Assembly (NCBI RefSeq): GCF_001866645.1
Contig: NZ_MLYP01000023.1
Span: 19,501 to 83,500 of the forward strand
Length of the DNA stretch: 64,000 nt
Direction of reading: 5' to 3'
From: Streptomyces colonosanans
Lineage (GTDB): Bacteria; Actinomycetota; Actinomycetes; Streptomycetales; Streptomycetaceae
Part shown: one piece after another, positions 33,026-40,307 of the stretch
How the letters are laid out: each line of letters begins with the position of its first letter
Numbering within the stretch: position 1 is the first letter of the stretch
The notes under the pieces: model-generated
The model's database searches: none
What the model saw: the letters and a program-made list of their open reading frames with translations, nothing else
Told to the model about the DNA's origin: nothing
Translations under genes and position numbers: made by a program

Positions 33026-34150
33026 GTGAAGTTCACCGTGGAACACGCCGACTTCGCCGCCGCCGTCAACTACGCCGCCCGCAGCCTCCCCGCCCGACCG
33101 CCCGTCCCCGTCCTCGCCGGGCTCCTCCTACACGCCGACACCGACACCCTGCGCGTCAGCGGCTTCGACTACGAGATCTCCGCCGACACCACCATCCCCG
33201 CCACCGTCACCGAGAACGGGCGCGCCCTCGTCTCCGGCCGGCTGCTCACCGACATCGCCTCCCGCGTCCACGGCGACGTGCACCTCGAACTCACCGGCAG
33301 CCGCCTGCTCCTGAGCGCCGGATCCGCCCGCTTCACCCTGCCCACCCTGCCCCTGGACGAGTACCCGGCGCTGCCCGAACCCGGCACCCCCTCCGGCACG
33401 CTGCCTGGCCCGACCTTCGCCGAAGCCGTCACCCAAGTCGGCTGCGCGATCAGCAAGGACGACTCCCTGCCCGTCCTCACCGGCATCTCCCTACGTCACG
33501 ACCAGGAGGCCGGCACCCTCACCTTCGTCGCCACCGACCGCTACCGGTTCGCCGTGCGCACCATCCCCTGGAAGAACTGCGCCCTCGCCGCCGACTGCAC
33601 CGCCCTCGCCCCCGGCAAGGCCCTCCTGGCCGCCGCCAAGGCCGTCGCCGACGACACCACCGTCGACCTCTCCCTCCCCGGCGACCTCGGCACCAGCGGC
33701 CTGTTCACGCTGCGCAGCGAGCACAGCACCACCACCCTCCGCGCCCTCGAAGGTGACCTGCCCAAGTACCAGAACCTCTTCCCTACCGAGTTCAACCACA
33801 CCGCCACCGTGGAGATCGCCGCACTCAAGGCCGCCGCCCAACGCGTCGCCCTGGTCACAACCCGGGAATCCCCGATCCGTCTCACCTTCACCGCCGACAA
33901 CACCCTCGTGCTGGAGGCCGGCACCAGCGACGAAGCCCAGGCCCTCGACAACGTCGACACCAACCTTGAAGGCGACGAACTCACCATCGCCTTCAACCCC
34001 GGTTTCCTCATCGATGGACTCAGCGCCCTCACTACCGAGGCCGTCGAATTCCAGATCACCACCAGCACCAAGCCCGCCATCCTGCGCGGCCACGGCAGCG
34101 ACGACCAGGCGCTGCGCTACCTCCTCATGCCGATCCGGCTCTCCAGCTGA
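33026..34150 (+). CDS. dnaN: DNA polymerase III beta sliding clamp
   Basis: This 374-residue protein is a complete bacterial beta clamp: three repeated domains of about 120 residues, with KFTVEHADFAAAVNYAARSLPARP at the start, VTQVGCAISKDDSLPVLTGISL opening domain 2, TFVATDRYRFAV, and the C-terminal YLLMPIRL that ends all DnaN proteins. It should encircle DNA and tether polymerase. A plasmid-borne copy beside the chromosomal one is unusual; it may favour plasmid replication or replace the host clamp during transfer. The start is GTG 33026. Confidence 0.92.
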   Translation: MKFTVEHADFAAAVNYAARSLPARPPVPVLAGLLLHADTDTLRVSGFDYEISADTTIPATVTENGRALVSGRLLTDIASRVHGDVHLELTGSRLLLSAGSARFTLPTLPLDEYPALPEPGTPSGTLPGPTFAEAVTQVGCAISKDDSLPVLTGISLRHDQEAGTLTFVATDRYRFAVRTIPWKNCALAADCTALAPGKALLAAAKAVADDTTVDLSLPGDLGTSGLFTLRSEHSTTTLRALEGDLPKYQNLFPTEFNHTATVEIAALKAAAQRVALVTTRESPIRLTFTADNTLVLEAGTSDEAQALDNVDTNLEGDELTIAFNPGFLIDGLSALTTEAVEFQITTSTKPAILRGHGSDDQALRYLLMPIRLSS

Positions 34151-34212
34151 CGACCCTCCGTGCCACCCCAGCCTGCCCGGCCGGGGTGGTGCGGAGGACC
34201 GGACAGCTCGGC
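34147..34212 (+). repeat. Intergenic structured element, copy 5
   Basis: It starts CTGACGACCCTCCGTGCC, with the TGA being the dnaN stop codon, has an ACCCC/GGGGT-type stem and ends GTGCGGAGGACCGGACAG. Confidence 0.75.
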
Positions 34213-34248
34213 CCTACCCACCAGATCACGACCACCAGGAGAGCAGCC

Positions 34249-34578
34249 GTGCGCACACCCACCATCGCCCACACGCTCGCCGAGGACGTGCAGATCCTCC
34301 TCGACGGCTACACCGCCGACGACGGCACCAAGTTCAACCGGAAGTACACCCGCGACGCTGAGCGGATCAACAACTCGTACGACCTTCAACCCCGCCTGGT
34401 CGACATCTACCGGGAGGTCCACAGCACAGCGCTCCGCATCGAGGCCCTGAAGGACCGGGCCACCGCCCTCGGGCTCACCCCGCTCGCGGAACAGCTCGAC
34501 GCCGCCAGCACTGCCGCGCGCCGGCTGATGAGCGGCGTAGCCGCGGCTGCCGTGGCGACCGCCTCCGACACTGCCTGA
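34249..34578 (+). CDS. Small helical hypothetical protein
   Basis: This 109-residue protein starts at GTG 34249 with AGGAGAG upstream. It is almost entirely helical with an Ala-rich C-terminus. It directly follows the beta clamp gene and the fifth intergenic element. Function unknown. Confidence 0.6.
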   Translation: MRTPTIAHTLAEDVQILLDGYTADDGTKFNRKYTRDAERINNSYDLQPRLVDIYREVHSTALRIEALKDRATALGLTPLAEQLDAASTAARRLMSGVAAAAVATASDTA

Positions 34579-34638
34579 CCCTTCTGCCGGGCAGCCGCCC
34601 CGGCCGCCCGTGCCCCGCATCCCAGCGTTCCCTCGCCG

Positions 34639-34854
34639 ATCAGGAGGGGTCCTGATGCTCGATCAGTAGCGCGCCGTTCTGGAGCGCCTCCTCTCCGGCG
34701 GCCCCACCACGTCAAGGTCCTCGCCGGGCCCGCGGCCGCGCCCACCGCCAGGAGCACCGCGCTGCCCTCGCAGCCCGCTGACCAACACCAGCGCCGCCCG
34801 GCTCACACCGGGCGCCACCCCACGCCTGCGGCAACAGGGAAGAGCCCACAGCCC
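34639..34854 (+). pseudogene. Possible broken short gene with a sequestered ribosome site
   Basis: An inverted repeat (ATCAGGA-GGGG-TCCTGAT, 34639-34656) holds an AGGAGG ribosome site and the first bases of an ATG at 34655. The frame stops after four codons at a TAG (34667) and then continues open as RAVLERLLSGG and beyond. It could be a broken gene or merely a leader. Confidence 0.3.
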
Positions 34855-35733
34855 ATGACCGCATTCACCGACGCCGACCCTGGCGCGATCTTCACCTTCA
34901 CCGGCACCGAGGACATCTTCGACACCCACTACGGCATCCCCGTCACCACCATCGGCCTGGAGTGCGAAGGTCTACTGGCGTTAGGGCACCTCACCGACCG
35001 GCACGTCCTGGCCGTCACGAACGCCCACCACCGACGCCTTTGGGGGCACCGCATCCTGCCCAGCCGCGAGCTGGACAACCTGATCCACTTCGGCACCAAA
35101 CACGTCTGGATCCTCACCATCCGAGGCGACGGAGAGTCCTACGAGTGGGAGTACAAGGAGATCGACGCCGACGCAGGCCACGCACAGCCCGCAACACTCA
35201 TCGACGTCGAATGGCTAGCCCACGAGGACGCCGCCGTCCAGTCGGAATGCCCCGCCTGCGGCAAACCCAGCCGGTCCACGCACAGTGAGGCTGGCCCCGG
35301 CCGCACGGGCTGGGGCACCTACCACCGCTGCCGGGCCTGCGACCACCAGTGGCCCGCCGCCCCCACCTATCCCCTCCGCCTGGAGCGCGGCCGCACCTGG
35401 CCCGCCACCCAGAACGGCTCCTGCTTCGCCTGCCACTGCCTGCCGGACTTCCCCTGCACCGACGGCTGCACGATCGGAACCGACCCCGTCATCCGCCAAC
35501 CGCTGTGCACCCGCTGCCGCAGCCAGCACTCCCCGGAGATCTGGCAGCAACTCGCCGCCGTCGCCTACGGCACCGCCCGTCAAGCCGACACCCGCGACGA
35601 ACAACGCGACCGCTGGCTGTACAGCGAGGCCCTACGCGGCATCCCACCCGCCCACGCTGCCAAGACCTGGCAGCACCGCCTCGCCCTCACCGCCCGGCGC
35701 GCCGCCTCGCGGGCGGAGACGACCACAGCCTGA
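34855..35733 (+). CDS. Cysteine-rich hypothetical protein
   Basis: This 292-residue protein starts at ATG 34855. The first 125 residues are a mixed alpha/beta domain; the C-terminal half has at least three zinc-like pairs (CPACGK, CRACDHQW, CFACHC, CTRC). Many cysteines in short spacing suggest two zinc folds. It is not recognised. Confidence 0.65.
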   Translation: MTAFTDADPGAIFTFTGTEDIFDTHYGIPVTTIGLECEGLLALGHLTDRHVLAVTNAHHRRLWGHRILPSRELDNLIHFGTKHVWILTIRGDGESYEWEYKEIDADAGHAQPATLIDVEWLAHEDAAVQSECPACGKPSRSTHSEAGPGRTGWGTYHRCRACDHQWPAAPTYPLRLERGRTWPATQNGSCFACHCLPDFPCTDGCTIGTDPVIRQPLCTRCRSQHSPEIWQQLAAVAYGTARQADTRDEQRDRWLYSEALRGIPPAHAAKTWQHRLALTARRAASRAETTTA

Positions 35734-35780
35734 GCCCTCACCACGTTCTGTCGTCATCACGACCACGAAGGAGTACCTCC

Positions 35781-36395
35781 ATGCCTGACACCAGCAACCC
35801 GCAGTCCCGCCCACGCATCGTCGTGCTGTGCGGATCGACCAGGTACTGGGACGCGCTCACAGAAGCCAACCTCTACGAGACCGCAGCCGGCCACATCGTG
35901 CTCGCACCCGGCTGCAACATGAAGCAGCCGCACCCCCTGTGGGCCACCACAGCCCAGGCCGACCGACTCAAGGCGATGCTCGACGCCCTGCACCTGCAGA
36001 AGATTGACCTCGCGGACGAAGTCCTCGTCGTCAACCCAGGCGGCTACATCGGCGAGAGCACCCGACGCGAGATCGCCTACGCCCGTAGCCTCGGCAAACC
36101 CCTCCGCTACACACACCCAGCCGACCACGGCACGCCCGCCACCGAACCCGGAACGGTTCAACCCGCATGGTGGCCGCAAGTGATGGCAACGGTGGCCCGT
36201 ATGCGCCGCTTCAGCGCAGACCTCCTCACTCACACCGCACCCGCCTTCGACGGTCAGACGCTGCGCCTCGAGGTCACCGACCCAACCTTCAAGGAGGCCT
36301 GGAGCGCCAGCGGCGCTCAGACTGCACTCGAAGCCGCACTGCAACACCACGGCATACAAGCAGCCATCGAGATCACCGACACAACCCCCGAATAG
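35781..36395 (+). CDS. Nucleoside-deoxyribosyltransferase-like domain fused to a DnaX-like tail
   Basis: This 204-residue protein has two parts. Residues about 12-115 look like a nucleoside 2-deoxyribosyltransferase/DUF4406 domain (IVVLCGSTRYWDAL at the start, DEVLVVNPGGYIGESTRREI near the end). Residues about 128-200 resemble the C-terminal domain of the tau subunit DnaX of Streptomyces, with W-P-Q-V-M-A-T-V, MRRFSADLL, FDGQTLRLEV and SGAQTALEAAL in the same order as the chromosomal protein I recall. The start is ATG 35781 with AAGGAG upstream. A link to the replisome is inferred from the tail and from dnaN 1.6 kb away. Confidence 0.65.
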   Translation: MPDTSNPQSRPRIVVLCGSTRYWDALTEANLYETAAGHIVLAPGCNMKQPHPLWATTAQADRLKAMLDALHLQKIDLADEVLVVNPGGYIGESTRREIAYARSLGKPLRYTHPADHGTPATEPGTVQPAWWPQVMATVARMRRFSADLLTHTAPAFDGQTLRLEVTDPTFKEAWSASGAQTALEAALQHHGIQAAIEITDTTPE

Positions 36396-36412
36396 CACCG
36401 TCCCAGAGCGCC

Positions 36413-36445
36413 GCGTCCAGCCTTCCCGGCAGGGCGCGGCGCTTC
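36413..36445. terminator. Terminator-like hairpin
   Basis: AGCGCCGCG pairs with CGCGGCGCT in the gap before 36485. Confidence 0.6.
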
Positions 36446-36484
36446 GGCGTTCCTGCCCCTCTCCCACGACCTGGAGGCACTATC

Positions 36485-36913
36485 GTGCGCCCGACCCACA
36501 CGATCCGACTGATCTCCTTCGGCTACTTACACCTCCCCACCGACTCGGACGGCAGCCCAGTCCCGCCCGCCGCCGACCGGATCGAAGACGTACGCGACCG
36601 GCTCCGCGACCCTGCCGCTGCCTGCGACATCCTCGACCTCGACGGCCTCGACCCCCGCGTCCAGGACGTCGTCCTCAACACCCCCGGCGCCCGCGAACTG
36701 CTCGCCAACCTCGCCGACTACGCCGACCTCCCCGCCGGCCCCCGCCGCATCGCCATCGGATGCGCAGGCGGGAGGCACAGGGCATCCGGACTCACCGAAC
36801 TCCTTGCTGGCGAACTCCACGCCCGCGGCCGCCAGGTCGACGTCGAACACCTCCACGTCCATCTGCCGCGTGTCCTCAAGGCAGTCGACACCAGCACCGG
36901 AGCGAGCGCATGA
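36485..36913 (+). CDS. RapZ C-terminal-domain-like protein, second copy
   Basis: This 142-residue protein starts at GTG 36485. It has the same phosphate loop as the first copy (IGCAGGRHRAS, about residues 94-104) and a leading segment ISFGYLHLP parallel to ITSFGHLHGP in 25855-26250. Its insert before the loop is different. The next gene overlaps its stop (ATGA). Confidence 0.7.
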   Translation: MRPTHTIRLISFGYLHLPTDSDGSPVPPAADRIEDVRDRLRDPAAACDILDLDGLDPRVQDVVLNTPGARELLANLADYADLPAGPRRIAIGCAGGRHRASGLTELLAGELHARGRQVDVEHLHVHLPRVLKAVDTSTGASA

Positions 36914-37443
36914 CCACCACGGCCCTGTACGAGATCGAGACCCACGAAGCCGACGACGGCACCACGCACCCCGCCGAACAGCTCTGGACCCCCTGCCTCG
37001 ACGACGCGCCCGACAACGGATTCATCGTCCACCGCGGCCTGTACGTCATCGGCATCGACGGCCCGACCGGGGACCACCTCTACCCGGTCGGCTTCATCGC
37101 CCTCGGCCACCACCAGTGGACCGACATCATCGAGGGCGCCACCGCGTACATGGCCAGCATTCACGGCTGGCGCAACCTACACCTCTACCCCGGCGACGAC
37201 CCCTCGGTCCTCATCCCCCGCATCCCGCGCGCCGCCCAAACCCACGGTGTGTTCCTACGGCACCTCCACCCGGACCACCCCTGCGGCTGCGAGTGGGAAG
37301 GCACCTGGCGCATGGTCTGGGCACCGCCCACCGAACCCGGCGCCGTCCCGGTCACCGCCCTGCGGCACCCCGCTGCACCGGCGACCGCCGCCGGCATCCC
37401 CAACCCCGACCACGAAGCCATGCCTGCAACCTGGGCCGCCTGA
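36910..37443 (+). CDS. Hypothetical protein
   Basis: This 177-residue protein overlaps the RapZ-like gene by four bases. It is a mixed alpha/beta protein with an acidic N-terminus and a Cys pair (PCGCEW) late. No family is recognised. It is the last gene before a bidirectional terminator facing parB. Confidence 0.6.
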   Translation: MTTTALYEIETHEADDGTTHPAEQLWTPCLDDAPDNGFIVHRGLYVIGIDGPTGDHLYPVGFIALGHHQWTDIIEGATAYMASIHGWRNLHLYPGDDPSVLIPRIPRAAQTHGVFLRHLHPDHPCGCEWEGTWRMVWAPPTEPGAVPVTALRHPAAPATAAGIPNPDHEAMPATWAA

Positions 37444-37491
37444 ACCAACCCGAAGCCCCGCCCTATCTTCCGGATCTTTGACCCCTCGGAT

Positions 37492-37507
37492 GTTGTCCGC
37501 GGACAAC
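37492..37507. promoter_or_regulatory. Putative parS site 1
   Basis: GTTGTCCGCGGACAAC, a perfect 16-bp palindrome, in the gap between 36910-37443 and parB. Confidence 0.8.
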
Positions 37508-37623
37508 AAGCCCGGACTGCGCACTGCATTCGGTCCCGCCACCGCCCGGAGGCGGCGGCTCGGCGGGCACCGCCAGGCCGCTGTCTCCGGGCGACTCACG
37601 GGGCTTGCTGGACACAGACGATG

Positions 37624-37667
37624 AAATGGCTGGTGCCCCTGCGTTTTCGCAGGGGCACCAGCCATTT
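37624..37667. terminator. Bidirectional terminator between convergent genes
   Basis: Perfect 20-bp arms starting AAATGGCTGG and ending CCAGCCATTT around a TTTT loop, with T or A tracts at both ends. It separates the rightward block from the leftward parAB operon. Confidence 0.85.
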
Positions 37668-37686
37668 TTCGTTTCAGAGCCAGGTC

Positions 37687-38964
37687 TCAGACCGACTGCT
37701 CGGCCAGCTCGTGCATCATCGCAGCGAAGGCGTCCGGCTGCTGTTCCCTCAACGCGTGCATCATCATTCGGGTGCACGTCGCGAAGACCGCCGGCTCCAT
37801 CTTCAATTTCAAGAGCATGGCGACGTATCCGGGATCGTCGTACGGCAGGTGGCGGGCCTGCACGCTTGCCGCCGCCTCGGACAACTCGGTAGGAGACTCG
37901 GTGGTGTCAGAGGCGGCCGCTGAGTGCATGCTCTGGTTCGGAGCCTCACCCGAGGGGGCTGCATCCGCGCTGCTATCCGCGTACTCGTTGTCCGCGGACA
38001 ACGAGTCCTGGTCGGCTCGGGGCCTGCTCGCCTCAGCCGAAGCCCCTGCCGGCTTTCCGCTACCAGGGTGCGCCTGCGAGGGGACCTTCGGTTTGTTGTC
38101 CGCGGACAACGAAGCAGCCGACGGTTCCGATGGCGTCGGGGTCTCGAGTTTGTTGTCCGCAGACAACAAGCCTTGACGGACCGCTGCGACGGCTTCCTTC
38201 TCCAAGACCTTGGCCTGGGTAGCGGCCTCCTTCGTCTCCTGGAGGTAATCCAGCAGGGCGGCCGCATCGAGCCCCGGGATGTCCTTCAGATGGCGAGCGA
38301 GAACGCGGCCATCGCGTTCGGACATCGTGCCAGAGCTGAGCATCGTCTGGATCTCGACCGGCAGGGTCAGCAGGACCAGTTGGTTGGTCACCCATGACCG
38401 GTCCTTGCCCAGCTGCTCAGCGGCCCGGGAACGGGCACCCCGCGAGGAATGCTCCTCGCAGACGCGCACCAACTGCTCCACGCCGCGGGCGCGCTCGATG
38501 ACGTCGAAGTCTTCCCGGTTGAGGTTCTCTTCCAGCAGGTGCTTTATGAACTGCTCCCGGGAAGAGGCAAGATCGTCCCGGACCACGAAGTCCAGCGCCT
38601 CAAGCCCGACGTGGACAGCGCTGCGGTAGCGACGTTCACCGTTGACGAGGACGTGCATGGCAGCGCCGATACGACCCTCATGGTCTGGCCACAGCCCCAG
38701 GTACGCGTTGCGAGTTACCGCGACGCAAGCAGCCAGCTGTGCCTGGCGCAGTTCTTCCCCGAAACGGGTCTTCTCCTCATCCGTGCCGAAGTTGCGGCGC
38801 GGATTGAGTGGAGTGGGGGAGACCTCATCGAGGCGCAGCCGGACCAGCTCGTAGGAGGGGATCTCCCCTTCCGTGATGGCTTTTGCCCTGCCCCGGGCGC
38901 TGCGCTCTCGGCGAGGCTGGCCGAACGACGATCCGGTTCCGAGTTTGTCTGCAATGCTGCTCAC
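37687..38964 (-). CDS. parB: ParB-family partition protein with LSADN repeats
   Basis: This 425-residue protein has a ParB N-terminal domain (LDEVSPTPLNPRRNF, then VNGERRYRSAVHVGLE) and a central DNA-binding domain with a helix-turn-helix (RAAEQLGKDRSWVTNQL, about residues 180-197). A disordered linker at about 260-340 carries LSADN(K/E) three times, because three copies of the palindrome TTGTCCGCGGACAA lie in this frame. The C-terminal 80 residues, helical, should form the dimer domain. GTG 38964 overlaps the parA stop (GTGA). Confidence 0.88.
   Translation of the reverse strand: MSSIADKLGTGSSFGQPRRERSARGRAKAITEGEIPSYELVRLRLDEVSPTPLNPRRNFGTDEEKTRFGEELRQAQLAACVAVTRNAYLGLWPDHEGRIGAAMHVLVNGERRYRSAVHVGLEALDFVVRDDLASSREQFIKHLLEENLNREDFDVIERARGVEQLVRVCEEHSSRGARSRAAEQLGKDRSWVTNQLVLLTLPVEIQTMLSSGTMSERDGRVLARHLKDIPGLDAAALLDYLQETKEAATQAKVLEKEAVAAVRQGLLSADNKLETPTPSEPSAASLSADNKPKVPSQAHPGSGKPAGASAEASRPRADQDSLSADNEYADSSADAAPSGEAPNQSMHSAAASDTTESPTELSEAAASVQARHLPYDDPGYVAMLLKLKMEPAVFATCTRMMMHALREQQPDAFAAMMHELAEQSV
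37987..38002. promoter_or_regulatory. Putative parS site 2, inside parB
   Basis: GTTGTCCGCGGACAAC within a longer 22-bp palindrome (CTC...GAG, 37984-38005); encodes LSADN in ParB. Confidence 0.8.
38095..38110. promoter_or_regulatory. Putative parS site 3, inside parB
   Basis: GTTGTCCGCGGACAAC; encodes LSADN in ParB. Confidence 0.8.
38152..38167. promoter_or_regulatory. Putative parS site 4, inside parB
   Basis: GTTGTCCGCAGACAAC, one base off the perfect palindrome; encodes LSADN in ParB (leftward reading). Confidence 0.7.
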
Positions 38965-40115
38965 GCGCTGATCCTCCGGGCCACGGTCCGCATGGTCTCC
39001 GACTGCTCACCGTAGGGGGCGTGCACCAGGAGGGGCTGCTTCACGCGGACAGCCTCACGCTGGTCTTTCAGCTCCGGAACGACGGCGATGACGGGCGGTT
39101 CGCCGAGCTTGCGCCATTCTTCGAGGGAGGACGTGGCGACGTACCCCTTGCGCGCGTCGTACAGGTTGACTACGAACCCGAGCTGGGCGATGACGATGTC
39201 CAGGTCGTCGACGAGGTCCTGGATCTGCTCATCGAGCATGTCGTAGGCGTCGGCGGATGAGTCTTCCGCCTGGACGATGATCACGATGCCAGAGGTTTTC
39301 TCGTCTTCACCCTCACGGGTGCGGCAGTAGTACACAGCTGTGTCCATCGAGTAGCCCAGGCTGGGCGGGCAGTCGACGACGATGAAGTCGAACTCCTGCT
39401 CCAGCTCTTCGAGGGCCTTCTCGAGGGCGGTTTCCTTGACCCGCACGAATCGGCTCGTGGCCAGTTTGGCGTCGAGCAGGAACGCGTCCTTGCAGGAGGG
39501 GAGCAGCCAGAGGTGGTCTTCGAAGTCGCCACCCTTTATCGGGACGAGCAGATCACGGAGCTCGCCCTTCGCCTCACCGAGCATGTGCTTGGCCAGACTC
39601 GGACTGTCGATGTCCAGCATCTTGTGACCGAGCTGCATGGTGAGGTGGCCTTGCGGGTCGAAGTCGATAAGCAGCGTGCGGTGGCCCGATTCAGCGAGGG
39701 CCTGCGCAGTGCCGGCCGCGACGGACGTCTTACCTACACCTCCCTTCTGGTTGCCGAAGATGATCCGACGGGCTCCAGTGACCCGAGGTGGCTTCGGACG
39801 GGGGGAGGGGTTGCTATCGAGCCAAAGACGGATGGCCTGCGCCACTCCCTGGTTGTAGGAGAGGCCTCGGCGCTTGGAGGTCTGCTTGAGCTTGCCGTAC
39901 AGCCCGCCCGGGAGGTAGGTCGAGAAAGAGGAGCCCCCTTTGGTGTCAACTTCCGGGAGTGGCTTCGCTTTGAGCCAGGCCTCAACGCCCTCGGTCACGG
40001 CATCCTGGATGTCTCTGTCCAGCTCTGCTGCCCGAACCTTCAGCTCCTTGCGCAGGCTCGTGGGCAGCTTGGCTACTACCTTTTCCCGATCACTGGGGTC
40101 GTATGGCGCGGTCAT
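38961..40115 (-). CDS. parA: ParA-family partition ATPase with two N-terminal ribbon-helix-helix-like segments
   Basis: This 384-residue protein has the deviant Walker A motif KGGVGKT at 124-130, then LLIDFDPQGHLT and IVVDCPPSLGYSMD, so it is a ParA/Soj-type ATPase. Residues 13-50 and 64-100 each look like a ribbon-helix-helix unit (KLPTSLRKELKVRAAEL and YLPGGLYGKLKQTSKRRG), which could bind DNA and autoregulate the operon. The ATG is at 40115 and the promoter region holds the 54-bp palindrome. It partners ParB encoded immediately downstream. Confidence 0.9.
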   Translation of the reverse strand: MTAPYDPSDREKVVAKLPTSLRKELKVRAAELDRDIQDAVTEGVEAWLKAKPLPEVDTKGGSSFSTYLPGGLYGKLKQTSKRRGLSYNQGVAQAIRLWLDSNPSPRPKPPRVTGARRIIFGNQKGGVGKTSVAAGTAQALAESGHRTLLIDFDPQGHLTMQLGHKMLDIDSPSLAKHMLGEAKGELRDLLVPIKGGDFEDHLWLLPSCKDAFLLDAKLATSRFVRVKETALEKALEELEQEFDFIVVDCPPSLGYSMDTAVYYCRTREGEDEKTSGIVIIVQAEDSSADAYDMLDEQIQDLVDDLDIVIAQLGFVVNLYDARKGYVATSSLEEWRKLGEPPVIAVVPELKDQREAVRVKQPLLVHAPYGEQSETMRTVARRISA

Positions 40116-40157
40116 GGCGCTACCTTACTAGCCCCACGTTGGCTCGGACCTCACAAA

Positions 40158-40211
40158 ATGCCCTCCGCTCGTGGTTGTTGTCCGCGGACAACAACCACGA
40201 GCGGAGGGCAT
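40158..40211. repeat. 54-bp perfect palindrome with a parS core
   Basis: Arms of 27 bases, starting ATGCCCTCCGCTCG, meet with no spacer at a GTTGTCCGCGGACAAC core (40177-40192, putative parS site 5). It lies 43 bp upstream of parA and about 100 bp upstream of the rightward nuclease gene at 40308. It could be the main centromere, the autoregulation site, or a cruciform. Confidence 0.85.
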
Positions 40212-40307
40212 ATGGCCCTTGCCCTAGCTGTCCGTGGGACGACATAGGGGTAGGGGGAAGAGTCATGGCCTGGGCCGATTGTCAGACGCGCTGTGTAACC
40301 TCGCGCG

